This document shows, piece by piece, positions 1-8,251 of a stretch of DNA of 10,943 bases. Made by a program: the position numbers and the translations under genes. The notes below the pieces were generated by a model, which did no database searches, had not been told where the DNA came from, and saw only the letters and a list, made by a program, of their open reading frames with translations. How positions within the stretch are numbered: the first letter of the stretch is position 1; the number at the start of each line of letters is the position of its first letter. Origin of the DNA: Zetaproteobacteria bacterium (GTDB lineage Bacteria > Pseudomonadota > Zetaproteobacteria > Mariprofundales > Mariprofundaceae); assembly GCA_021545625.1 (NCBI GenBank), contig JAJRVH010000014.1:1-10943 (forward strand), in the 5' to 3' direction.

Positions 1-1
1 C

Positions 2-1903
<1,902 letters not shown>

Positions 1904-1924
1904 TGTTGTTGTCTCTCAAGGCTT

Positions 1925-1952
1925 TCCACAGCGCCTGTGGATAAGTCTGTGG
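1925..1952. repeat. Short inverted and direct repeat of CTGTGG
   Basis: TCCACAG (1925-1931) and CTGTGGA (1935-1941) form a perfect 7-base inverted repeat around CGC. CTGTGG then recurs at 1947-1952, exactly 12 bases after the copy at 1935. It begins 22 bases after the uvrB stop. It lacks a following T-run, so it is a poor intrinsic terminator. It may be a protein-binding site or an mRNA 3' end structure; both are inference. Confidence 0.45.
1936..1944 (-). promoter_or_regulatory. DnaA-box match (TTATCCACA)
   Basis: The plus strand reads TGTGGATAA, an exact reverse complement of the consensus DnaA box TTATCCACA. It overlaps the right arm of the CTGTGG inverted repeat. A single box could occur by chance; the second exact match at 2113-2121 makes it more notable. 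Binding by DnaA is not shown by sequence alone. Confidence 0.4.
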
Positions 1953-2112
1953 GCAGCTTGCAGATGCCGCGATAGTTGCAGGCTTTCTGCCTTTTCAAAT
2001 ACGATGCCTAATATCTGGGCATGGCAAAAATTCCATGCATTTCGTGCTGTTAGCCATCTTTTCTGAACCATCATGTCAGGGTGCTGTCATATTTCCCTCT
2101 GCCTGCATGTAT

Positions 2113-2121
2113 TGTGAATAA
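2113..2121 (-). promoter_or_regulatory. DnaA-box match (TTATTCACA)
   Basis: The plus strand reads TGTGAATAA, an exact match to TTATNCACA on the minus strand and in the same orientation as the box at 1936-1944, 177 bases away. It lies about 150 bases before the start of the unrecognised 111-aa gene, so it could act in that gene's regulation or be part of a DnaA-binding cluster. Confidence 0.4.
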
Positions 2122-2254
2122 AATGCACAGGTTACGGGCCTGAGCGTGTTTTTCCGCATATTTCCACAATCGCTCGCTCCGTTCCGCGATGTGACGGGGA
2201 TTCCAGACCCCGCTGCCTGAAGTCTTTATGATCCGGTGCCATGAATCATGCTCC

Positions 2255-2259
2255 GGAGG
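2255..2259 (+). promoter_or_regulatory. Ribosome binding site deciding the start at 2267
   Basis: GGAGG lies seven bases before the ATG at 2267. The same frame is open from an earlier ATG at 2228, but that one has no Shine-Dalgarno sequence, which is why 2267 is preferred. Confidence 0.75.
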
Positions 2260-2266
2260 TCCTGTT

Positions 2267-2602
2267 ATGATTGAACGACGTCTGGCCGAATCCCTGCTGT
2301 TTCTGGAAACCAGCCGCCGCAGTGCCGGCGACAGGGAGTATATCGACGCCATTCGCAAGCTGATCGCCGAGCATGCGCAGATGCGCGATGCGCTGGAGCA
2401 GATCGGACAGCTGAAACAGCTTCAGGATATCCATGCCCTGGCCACCAATGTCTTGCAGAAGAGCGTTATGCATAATTCGGTTGGACACGATCTCGCGATC
2501 CACGAGGCGCTGGTCAATCTGGAGCGAATGTTGCCCGGCGAGGAGGAAATGCAAAAGCTTGTCGAGGCGCGCAGGCTGATCCGTCGCGCCCTGCGGCCCT
2601 GA
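2267..2602 (+). CDS. Unrecognised small helical protein, 111 aa
   Basis: I do not recognise this family. The start at 2267 has a strong Shine-Dalgarno sequence. The product is 111 aa, rich in Leu, Glu, Arg and Ala, and with almost no Pro or Gly outside one short turn (LPGEEE, near residue 90). It is therefore probably almost wholly alpha-helical, and the stretch EQIGQLKQLQDIHALA could form a coiled coil. It has no cysteine, no signal peptide and no membrane segment, so it is likely a soluble cytoplasmic protein, perhaps a dimer or adaptor. Codon use and base composition resemble the neighbours, which supports a real native gene. It sits between the DnaA-box gap and the heat-shock promoter of hsp20. 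The hsp20 -35 element begins only nine bases after its stop, so the two genes may be partly co-transcribed. Confidence 0.75.
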   Translation: MIERRLAESLLFLETSRRSAGDREYIDAIRKLIAEHAQMRDALEQIGQLKQLQDIHALATNVLQKSVMHNSVGHDLAIHEALVNLERMLPGEEEMQKLVEARRLIRRALRP

Positions 2603-2611
2603 ATAGGGGGG

Positions 2612-2639
2612 CTTGAATCCGTATCCGCCAACCCTATAT
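2612..2639 (+). promoter_or_regulatory. Sigma-32 (RpoH) type heat-shock promoter of hsp20
   Basis: CTTGAA at 2612-2617 matches the sigma-32 -35 element (CTTGAAA in full; the seventh base here is T). After 14 bases, CCCTATAT at 2632-2639 matches the -10 element CCCCATNT at six of seven informative positions. The spacing lies within the known 11-16 range. The gene downstream encodes a small heat-shock protein, as expected. A weaker sigma-70 reading (TTGAAT with TATATA) overlaps the same bases, so dual use is possible. Confidence 0.75.
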
Positions 2640-2645
2640 AAACGA

Positions 2646-2669
2646 TGTCGGCGCCCGCAGGCGCCGGCA
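2646..2669 (+). other. Hairpin at the predicted 5' end of the hsp20 mRNA
   Basis: CGGCGCC (2649-2655) pairs with GGCGCCG (2660-2666) around a four-base loop CGCA. Three more pairs, one of them G-U, extend the stem to 2646 and 2669. The start of transcription expected from the -10 at 2632-2639 is close to 2646, so the stem would form the very 5' end of the message. Such stems are known to shield mRNA from 5'-dependent decay. It does not cover the Shine-Dalgarno sequence at 2688-2693, so it is not an obvious RNA thermometer. Confidence 0.55.
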
Positions 2670-2701
2670 AGGAAAAATCGGAGATATGGAGGTAAGAGGA
2701 A

Positions 2702-3130
2702 ATGACCCTGATGCGTTGGACTCCCTGGCAGGAACTGGAAGGCATGCAGCGCACTCTGAGTCGCCTGCTTGATGACAGCGGGGTAACGGCTTCTACCGAT
2801 TTTGGTACCTGGCTGCCGGCAGTGGATATTCGGGAAACCGAGGATGCGCTGCTGGTGCATGCAGAACTGCCGGGCATTGACAAGAAAGATATCCATGTCG
2901 ACGTTCGGGACGGCGTACTGACGATCTCGGGCGAGCGCAAGTACGAAAAGGATGTGAAGGAAGAAAGTGTCCATCGTACCGAGCGCGCATACGGCAGATT
3001 TTCGCGCAGCTTCAGCCTGCCTCACACTGTCGATGCCGACAAGGTCGAGGCGAAGATGAAGGATGGCGTGCTTGAAATTCGTCTGCCGAAGACCGAAAGC
3101 GCCAAACCGAAAGCGATCGAAATTCATTAA
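2702..3130 (+). CDS. hsp20: Small heat-shock protein, Hsp20/alpha-crystallin family
   Basis: This is a 142-aa ATP-independent chaperone that holds unfolding proteins in a refoldable state for DnaK/ClpB and works as large oligomers in the cytoplasm. The N-terminal arm (about residues 1-35, starting MTLMRWTPWQELE) is followed by the alpha-crystallin domain. That domain begins near PAVDIRETED, carries AELPGIDKKDI, and ends with the family hallmark in KDGVLEIRLPK (about 119-129). The C-terminal IEI motif near residues 138-140 is the I-x-I anchor used for oligomer assembly. Length and motif order are typical of bacterial class A Hsp20. GGAGGT lies eight bases before the ATG. A sigma-32-like promoter precedes the gene and an intrinsic terminator follows it, so it appears to be a single-gene heat-shock unit. 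Confidence 0.95.
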   Translation: MTLMRWTPWQELEGMQRTLSRLLDDSGVTASTDFGTWLPAVDIRETEDALLVHAELPGIDKKDIHVDVRDGVLTISGERKYEKDVKEESVHRTERAYGRFSRSFSLPHTVDADKVEAKMKDGVLEIRLPKTESAKPKAIEIH

Positions 3131-3173
3131 TCCGCGCCCGGTTTGGCGATACACGGGCCAATCGCCCGCAACG

Positions 3174-3207
3174 GGGCCGCAGTTTCTGCGGCCCTTTCCG
3201 TTTGTTT
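3174..3207 (+). terminator. Intrinsic terminator after hsp20
   Basis: GGGCCGCAG (3174-3182) and CTGCGGCCC (3186-3194) form a perfect nine-pair stem with a TTT loop. The T-rich tail TTTCCGTTTGTTT follows. A weaker GGCGAT/ATCGCC pair (3145-3150 and 3161-3166) sits just before it. The next gene starts only about 20 bases after the tail. Confidence 0.85.
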
Positions 3208-3228
3208 GCACTGGAAACAGGGCATGGC

Positions 3229-4215
3229 ATGCGTCACACTGCCGCGATGCTCGAGATCCGTGATTTGTCCCTTGCCGTATCCATTCAGGGGCGGCCCGTC
3301 GAGGCCGTGTCATCGGTGTCGCTGCAGCTTCGCCCCGGCCGCGTGCTGGGACTGGTCGGCGAATCGGGCTGCGGCAAGTCGCTGACGGCCCAAGCCGTTT
3401 TACGGCTTGGCGAATATCAGGGAGTGGCGCGCACGCAGGGCGATATCCTGCTGGACGGCGAGAGCATCTTCGCGATGTCGGACGAAACGCTGCGACGCAT
3501 GCGCGGCGGGCGCGTGGCGATGGTCTTTCAGGAGCCGATGACCGCGCTCAATCCCGTATTTACGATCGGCAGTCAGCTGGGTGAGGTGATCCGGCTGCAT
3601 CTGGGGCTTTCCCGGAGGGCGGCCATGGAGCGTGCCGCCGGCCTGCTGAGCGGTGTCGGTCTGCAGGATGCCGGGTCATTGCTGGGACAGTATCCCGATG
3701 CGCTGTCCGGCGGCATGCGTCAGCGCGTGCTGATTGCGATGGCCATGGCGGCCGATCCCGATTATATCATTGCCGATGAACCGACGACGGCCCTCGATGT
3801 GTCGGTGCAGAAACGGATTATCGCGCTGCTTCGGGGGCTGCAGAGGGATCGCAATCTGGGCCTGATGCTGGTGACGCACGATTTCGGACTGGTGGCCGAG
3901 ATGTGTGATGATGTGGCGGTCATGTATGCCGGGCAGATCGTCGAAGCAGGGCCGGTCGGCGAGATCTTCGATCGGCCGGCCCATCCCTATACGCAGGCAT
4001 TGATGGCCTGCCGGCCCGAAATCAGCCGGCCGGGCGAGGCGCTGCCGGTGATTCCGGGACAGGTGCCCGCGCCCGGGCAGTGGCCGCAGGGCTGCCGCTT
4101 TGCTCCCCGTTGCGGGCGCGCCGGGCCTGATTGCCGGGCGGCTGCCATCGCGGAATATGCCTGGCGCGACGGCGCACATCTGGCGCGCTGTCTGCATGTG
4201 GCGGAGGAAGCATGA
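3229..4215 (+). CDS. oppD: ABC transporter ATP-binding protein, OppD/DppD type
   Basis: This is one of the two ATPase subunits of an oligopeptide, dipeptide or nickel-type importer at the inner membrane face. The 328-aa chain has Walker A GESGCGKS (44-51), the Q-loop glutamine 101, the signature LSGGMRQR (159-166), Walker B ending in IADEP (E184) and the switch histidine 217. The HPYTQALM element (252-259) opens the C-terminal oligopeptide-transporter domain. Its four cysteines (289, 295, 302, 321) match the pattern that binds a [4Fe-4S] cluster in this family. The ATG at 3229 has AGGG six bases upstream; ATG 3247 (MLEIRDL) fits the family's usual N-terminus but lacks a ribosome binding site. 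It overlaps the next gene by four bases. The substrate cannot be told, and the symbol only marks the subfamily. No permease or binding protein lies in the window. Confidence 0.93.
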   Translation: MRHTAAMLEIRDLSLAVSIQGRPVEAVSSVSLQLRPGRVLGLVGESGCGKSLTAQAVLRLGEYQGVARTQGDILLDGESIFAMSDETLRRMRGGRVAMVFQEPMTALNPVFTIGSQLGEVIRLHLGLSRRAAMERAAGLLSGVGLQDAGSLLGQYPDALSGGMRQRVLIAMAMAADPDYIIADEPTTALDVSVQKRIIALLRGLQRDRNLGLMLVTHDFGLVAEMCDDVAVMYAGQIVEAGPVGEIFDRPAHPYTQALMACRPEISRPGEALPVIPGQVPAPGQWPQGCRFAPRCGRAGPDCRAAAIAEYAWRDGAHLARCLHVAEEA

Positions 4216-5186
4216 GCCGGGAAACGGTATTAAGCGTCCGCAATCTGGACAAGGTATTCCGGGCCGGCGGCCTGTTTCGCGCCGCGGCGGATACCCGTGC
4301 GGTGGCCGATGTGTCGTTTGATCTGCACGCCGGAGAGACGCTGGCCATTGTCGGCGAATCTGGCAGCGGCAAATCGACCACGGCCAGGCTGGCGATGCGC
4401 CTGCTCGATCCGAGCAGCGGCAGGGTGTTCTGGAAGGGCGAGGATGTGACCGGTCTCAACGCCCGTGCGCTGCGGCCGAAGCGCAGTCATATCCAGATGG
4501 TGTTTCAGGATCCGTTTGCGAGCCTGAATCCGCGCATGAAGATATGGCACACGGTGGCCGAAGGCCTGCGCGTGCATCGTCCGGAGTTGTCCCGGGCGGC
4601 CAGGCGAGACAGGGTGGCCGAAACGCTGCGGCTTTGCGGCCTGGACGAATCGGCCATGGATCGGTATCCGCACCAGTTTTCCGGTGGCCAGCGCCAGCGC
4701 ATCGGCATTGCCCGGGCTCTGATCGTCGAACCGCAGGTGCTGGTGCTCGACGAGCCGGTGTCGGCGCTTGATGTATCGGTTCAGGCCCAGATTCTGAACC
4801 TGCTCAAGGATATTCAGCAGCAACGGGGACTGTCCTATCTGTTCATCTCACACGATTTGTCGGTTGTGCGCCATGTCGCGGACCGGATTTCCGTGATGTT
4901 CGGCGGGCATGTGGTTGAACAGGGGCGGGCGGCCGATGTGTTTTCGGCGCCGCGCCATCCCTATACCGAGGCGCTGCTCGAGGCGCGGCCGATTGCGCAT
5001 CCCGCTGCGCGCATGGACTCCCGGCCGCCGAAGGGAGCGGACGAGGGGCTGGCCCGCAGCGGCTGCTCCTTCCGGCCGCGCTGCGTCTATGCGCGTGATG
5101 CATGCACGGGCTTCGACAATCGTTTGCGCGATGATGTGGTCGCCTGCCTGTATCCGTTGCCGGCCGAACCTTCCGCGCGTGACTGA
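4212..5186 (+). CDS. oppF: ABC transporter ATP-binding protein, OppF/DppF type
   Basis: This is the second ATPase of the pair and would form a heterodimer with the upstream OppD-type subunit. The 324-aa protein has Walker A GESGSGKS (48-55), the Q-loop Q99, the signature FSGGQRQR (156-163), Walker B VLVLDEP (176-182, catalytic E181) and the H-loop H214. HPYTEALL (249-256) marks the C-terminal peptide-transporter domain, with cysteines 285, 291, 298 and 312 in the same Fe-S-type spacing as its partner. The start at 4212 overlaps the previous stop as ATGA, and GGAGG lies four bases before it, so translation is probably coupled. The same frame is open further upstream, but only through coding sequence of oppD. 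OppF versus DppF cannot be separated without the permeases. Confidence 0.93.
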   Translation: MSRETVLSVRNLDKVFRAGGLFRAAADTRAVADVSFDLHAGETLAIVGESGSGKSTTARLAMRLLDPSSGRVFWKGEDVTGLNARALRPKRSHIQMVFQDPFASLNPRMKIWHTVAEGLRVHRPELSRAARRDRVAETLRLCGLDESAMDRYPHQFSGGQRQRIGIARALIVEPQVLVLDEPVSALDVSVQAQILNLLKDIQQQRGLSYLFISHDLSVVRHVADRISVMFGGHVVEQGRAADVFSAPRHPYTEALLEARPIAHPAARMDSRPPKGADEGLARSGCSFRPRCVYARDACTGFDNRLRDDVVACLYPLPAEPSARD

Positions 5187-5193
5187 AACGAAC

Positions 5194-7062
5194 ATGGATG
5201 AAGGGGTGTTGACGGCGCGGGTGCGGCGCGACTTTTTGGCCACATCGCCGCTGGCCTCGGCCTTGCCCGGCTATGTCGAGCGCCGCGAGCAGATCGAGCT
5301 TGCCTGCGAAATCGCCGACTGCATGCAGGACGGTGCGGTATTGCTGGCTGAAGCGGAAACGGGCACGGGCAAGACGCTGGCCTATCTGGTGCCGGCGCTG
5401 CGTTCCGACGTCAAGGTGCTGATATCGACCCACACCCGTTCCCTGCAGGATCAGCTGGTGCATCGCGACTTGCCGGCCGTGCAAAGGGCGCTGGGGGCCA
5501 CCAGGCGCGTGGCCCTGTTGAAGGGGCGCGCCAACTATCTTTGCCCACAAAGACTCAAGCGACATATCGCCGGTCATCAGCTGGAGATGTGGGAGCGCAA
5601 ATCGATGCTTCAGGTGCTGGCATGGTCGGAAACGACCCGCGACGGCGATCTGGCCAGCCTGCCGTTCGATGTGTTCGCCAGGGGCATCGGGGCACTGGTC
5701 ACGGCCACGGCCGATCAGTGCGGTGGTTCGAAATGCGCGGAGTTTGAGCGCTGTCCGCTGATGAAGGCGCGACAGAAGGCGCAAACGGCCGATATCGTGG
5801 TGACCAATCACAGCCTGCTGCTGGCCGATGCGGCCCTGAAAAGCGGCGAATTCGGCGAGGTGCTGCCGCCGTTCGATGCCTATGTGATCGATGAGGCGCA
5901 TGCGCTGCCGGAGCTGGCCTGCCAGCATTTCGGCGTGCAGCTGACCCGTATGCGTTTCATCCAGTGGCTGAACGACGTGCAGGCATTGCTGGACGAGATC
6001 GGCGATGACCCGGATCTGAAGCAGGTCATGATCGAACATGGAAGGCTGGTGCTTGACGCCTTTACCGACAGGGGGCTGACGGATCTGGAAAAGGCCTGGA
6101 ATGACGTGATCGGGGATTTCGAACCGCGCGCCGAGCGCAACGAGGAATTTGCCCGTCTTTATGAGTGCGCCGTCCAGATCAGCGACGAAATCGCGATGGT
6201 GCAGGCGCCGCCCGACGGCTTTGTCGGCTGGAGCGAAGGGCGCGGCGAGCATCTTCGCCATACCGTGGCACCGGTCGAGACGGGGCCGGTGCTGGAACGT
6301 CATCTGTGGCAACGCCCGGCATCGTTCGTGCTGCTGTCGGCCACCCTGCGCGTTTCCCACAGCTTTGACTACGCGCGCCGGCGCCTGGGGCTCGGCCCGG
6401 AAGCCCGCGAGGCATTCCACCCCTCGCCGTTCGATTATGCCAGCCAGGCCATGATCTATCTGCCGCGTCATATGCCGGATGCACGCAGCGACGCGGGACT
6501 GGATGCCCTGGCCGATGAAATGGAAACCCTGATCCGGGCCTCCCGCGGGCGGGCGTTTGTGTTGTTTACATCGTGGTCGGCGCTGAACCGGGTGGGGCCG
6601 GACCTGGCCCGGCGGCTGCCGTGGAATGTCCTGATTCAGGGCGAAAGCGGCAGCCGCGATGCGATTCTTGATGCCTTCCGGCGCGATACCCATTCGGTGC
6701 TGTGCGGCACGCGCAGTTTCTGGGAGGGCGTGGATGTGCCGGGAGAGTCCCTGAGCCTGGTTATCATCGACAAGATGCCGTTCGCACCGCCCGGTGATCC
6801 GCTGCTGAAGGCCCGCATTGCCCGTTGCGAACAGGAAGGTGGCAACGGCTTTGCCGATATCCAGCTGCCCGAGGCGATCGCCACGCTGAGGCAGGGGGCC
6901 GGCCGGCTGATTCGCAGCAGTTCGGATCGCGGGGTCATGGCATTGCTGGATTCCCGTCTCTATCACAAGCGCTACGGTCGCGATGTGGTAGCCAATCTGC
7001 CGCCGGCGCCGATCCGGGCCGATCTGGCCGAGGTGCGCTGGTTTTTCGAAGAGCACGAATGA
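5194..7062 (+). CDS. yoaA: YoaA/DinG-family ATP-dependent DNA helicase (XPD-like, Fe-S)
   Basis: This is a superfamily 2 helicase related to XPD. It resembles E. coli YoaA more than DinG in length (622 aa) and in its C-terminal motifs. YoaA is known to work with the HolC subunit of DNA polymerase III in tolerance of replication blocks. Walker A AETGTGKT is at 54-61. Four cysteines (117, 176, 181, 187) fit the [4Fe-4S] cluster of the family. The DEAH box is at 233-236. SATLR, SFWEGVDVPG, the DPLLKAR element and the motif VI sequence QGAGRLIRSSSDRG follow in order. The start at 5194 lies seven bases after the oppF stop and has only a poor ribosome binding site; an in-frame GTG at 5179 overlapping oppF is possible. 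Its stop overlaps the next start. A 737-codon frame open on the other strand across this gene is a codon-bias shadow. Confidence 0.93.
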   Translation: MDEGVLTARVRRDFLATSPLASALPGYVERREQIELACEIADCMQDGAVLLAEAETGTGKTLAYLVPALRSDVKVLISTHTRSLQDQLVHRDLPAVQRALGATRRVALLKGRANYLCPQRLKRHIAGHQLEMWERKSMLQVLAWSETTRDGDLASLPFDVFARGIGALVTATADQCGGSKCAEFERCPLMKARQKAQTADIVVTNHSLLLADAALKSGEFGEVLPPFDAYVIDEAHALPELACQHFGVQLTRMRFIQWLNDVQALLDEIGDDPDLKQVMIEHGRLVLDAFTDRGLTDLEKAWNDVIGDFEPRAERNEEFARLYECAVQISDEIAMVQAPPDGFVGWSEGRGEHLRHTVAPVETGPVLERHLWQRPASFVLLSATLRVSHSFDYARRRLGLGPEAREAFHPSPFDYASQAMIYLPRHMPDARSDAGLDALADEMETLIRASRGRAFVLFTSWSALNRVGPDLARRLPWNVLIQGESGSRDAILDAFRRDTHSVLCGTRSFWEGVDVPGESLSLVIIDKMPFAPPGDPLLKARIARCEQEGGNGFADIQLPEAIATLRQGAGRLIRSSSDRGVMALLDSRLYHKRYGRDVVANLPPAPIRADLAEVRWFFEEHE

Positions 7063-8177
7063 GGTATCTGGTTGCCCCGGACGCGTTCAAGGGCACGCTG
7101 ACAGGCATTGAGGCTGCCCGTGCCATCGGGCTTGGTATCCGGGCGGCCGATCCGCAGGCAGAGATCCGGCTTCTGCCGATGGCCGATGGCGGCGAGGGCA
7201 CGCTGGAGACCCTGGCCAGGGCATGGCCCGGCTCGCGCCGCAAGACATCCGCATGTTCGGAGGATGCCGGCTATCTGCTGACCGCCGACGGGCAGACCGC
7301 CGTGGTCGAATCGGCCGCGTGGATCGGGATGACGCTGGCGTCCATGCGGCAGCTTCCCGTGATGCAGCGCGGCTCGGCCAGGCTGGGAGAGGTGCTGCGC
7401 GAACTGCTGTTGCGGCGCGGCATGCGGCGCATTGTCGTCGCCCTCGGCGGCACGGCTACTCATGACGGCGGACTGGGGATGCTGATGCGGCTCGGCGTGC
7501 GGGTGCTGGATGCCGAAGGACGCCCCGTCAGCCCCGATCTGGCCGGACTGATGCGGGTGCGCGCGGTCGATTTCTCGGGCCTTGTTCCCGCCTGTCGGGC
7601 ATGCGAGTGGATGATTCTGAGCGATGTGCGTTCGCCGCTGACCGGCAGGGATGGCGCGACGCGGGTCTTTGCGCCCCAGAAGGGACTGGATTCGCGACAG
7701 GGTGAGGCCGTGGAGCAGGCCATATGCCGTTTCGCGGAGCGCTGCCAGCATGCCGCAGCATGGGCCGGCGAACGACCAGCCATGCAGATGCCCTGCAGCG
7801 GCGCGGCGGGCGGGCTTGGTTTCGCATTTTACCTGCTGGGGGCATCGCCACTTTCCGGCGCGGAATATATCATCGACCAGACCGGCTTTCGCGATGCGCT
7901 GGAAACCAGCGACTGGCTGATCACCGGAGAAGGAAGGGCGGATACGCAGACCTTGCGGGGCAAGCTGCCGTTCTGCCTGGCCGGTCTTGCGAGGCAGGCG
8001 GGGGTGCCGGTGGCCCTGCTGGCCGGCGAGGTGCGCGATGAACAGGCGCTGACCCCGTTTTTCGATACGATCATGGCCGTGCGACCGGATGCAACCATGA
8101 CCGGAAGTGCCTTCGATCATCTGCGTCGGGCCGCCTTCAGGCTGGTGTCCGACCGGCGCCGCGGTGGTCATGGTTAA
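7059..8177 (+). CDS. Glycerate kinase (GarK/GlxK family)
   Basis: This enzyme phosphorylates D-glycerate with ATP; E. coli members make 2-phosphoglycerate and feed glycolysis from glyoxylate or aldarate breakdown. The 372-aa length is normal. Family motifs appear in order: PDAFKGTLTG (7-16), MADGGEGT (41-48), GGTATHDGGLGML (130-142), SDVRSPLTGRDGATRVFAPQKG from 188, GAAGGLG (248-254) and TGEGRADTQT (289-298). Two usual residues differ: the common SFKG is AFKG, and the common NPL is SPL. I do not know whether this alters activity. The start ATG overlaps the helicase stop as ATGA, so the two are probably translationally coupled, although no metabolic link to a helicase is evident. No glyoxylate or aldarate genes are nearby. 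No clear terminator follows its TAA. Confidence 0.94.
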   Translation: MRYLVAPDAFKGTLTGIEAARAIGLGIRAADPQAEIRLLPMADGGEGTLETLARAWPGSRRKTSACSEDAGYLLTADGQTAVVESAAWIGMTLASMRQLPVMQRGSARLGEVLRELLLRRGMRRIVVALGGTATHDGGLGMLMRLGVRVLDAEGRPVSPDLAGLMRVRAVDFSGLVPACRACEWMILSDVRSPLTGRDGATRVFAPQKGLDSRQGEAVEQAICRFAERCQHAAAWAGERPAMQMPCSGAAGGLGFAFYLLGASPLSGAEYIIDQTGFRDALETSDWLITGEGRADTQTLRGKLPFCLAGLARQAGVPVALLAGEVRDEQALTPFFDTIMAVRPDATMTGSAFDHLRRAAFRLVSDRRRGGHG

Positions 8178-8196
8178 TTCTTGCATCTGACATACA

Positions 8197-8205
8197 TGTT
8201 ACGCT
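8197..8205 (+). promoter_or_regulatory. Possible extended -10 promoter for the 204-aa gene
   Basis: TGTTACGCT fits the extended -10 pattern TGN-TANNNT and lies 47 bases before the start at 8252. TTGCAT at 8181-8186 is too close to be its -35; it could instead pair with TAGGAT at 8205-8210 at 18-base spacing. Neither reading is strong, but the 74-base gap after glycerate kinase and the terminator downstream both suggest that a promoter lies here. Confidence 0.3.
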
Positions 8206-8251
8206 AGGATGCGATTTCAATTCATCTTGAACTGGATACGGAGGTTGTTGC

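Larger units (their letters stand above)
1904..2266. other. Intergenic region with two DnaA-box matches, no gene seen
   Basis: This 363-base gap between uvrB and the next gene is visibly richer in A+T than its surroundings. I find no convincing protein-coding frame in it and no tRNA-like fold. It holds two exact matches to the DnaA box TTATNCACA on the minus strand (1936-1944 and 2113-2121). It also has two copies of TTTCCACA on the plus strand (1923-1930 and 2161-2168) and a small hairpin around 1925-1941. A weaker hairpin, GCATGG/CCATGC, is at 2019-2038, and a CGGGG/CCCCG pair is at 2195-2212. No hairpin followed by a T-run is present, so the uvrB terminator is not obvious. A promoter for the following gene probably lies here, but no -35/-10 pair stands out. 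Confidence 0.6.

Noticed and set aside
2195..2212. CGGGG-ATTCCAGA-CCCCG resembling a tRNA T-arm
   Set aside because: The loop is eight bases instead of seven, and no acceptor, D or anticodon arms can be built around it. I take it as a chance hairpin.
2228..2266. Upstream ATG extension of the 111-aa gene
   Set aside because: The ATG at 2228 has no Shine-Dalgarno sequence, while GGAGG is well placed before 2267. The extra 13 residues add nothing recognisable.
2671..2701. RNA thermometer over the hsp20 ribosome binding site
   Set aside because: I find no U-rich or ROSE-type pairing partner for GGAGGT at 2688-2693; the only stable stem lies upstream and leaves it free.
2246..3313. A 355-codon open frame on the minus strand across hsp20 and the 111-aa gene
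   Set aside because: It runs opposite hsp20, its promoter and its terminator, and shows no domain.
5655..5680. GTTC-N5-GTTC in the helicase gene as a possible alpha-type LexA site
   Set aside because: The alphaproteobacterial LexA site needs seven bases between half-sites, and this copy is deep in coding sequence.
4843..7056. A 737-codon open frame on the minus strand
   Set aside because: It lies opposite oppF and the helicase, whose motifs are intact. Its translation is rich in His, Gln, Arg and Pro with no recognisable domain, as expected from the reverse of GC-rich codons.
6972..8186. A 404-codon open frame on the minus strand
   Set aside because: It mirrors the glycerate kinase gene and has the low-complexity composition of a codon-bias shadow; the sense strand carries clear family motifs.
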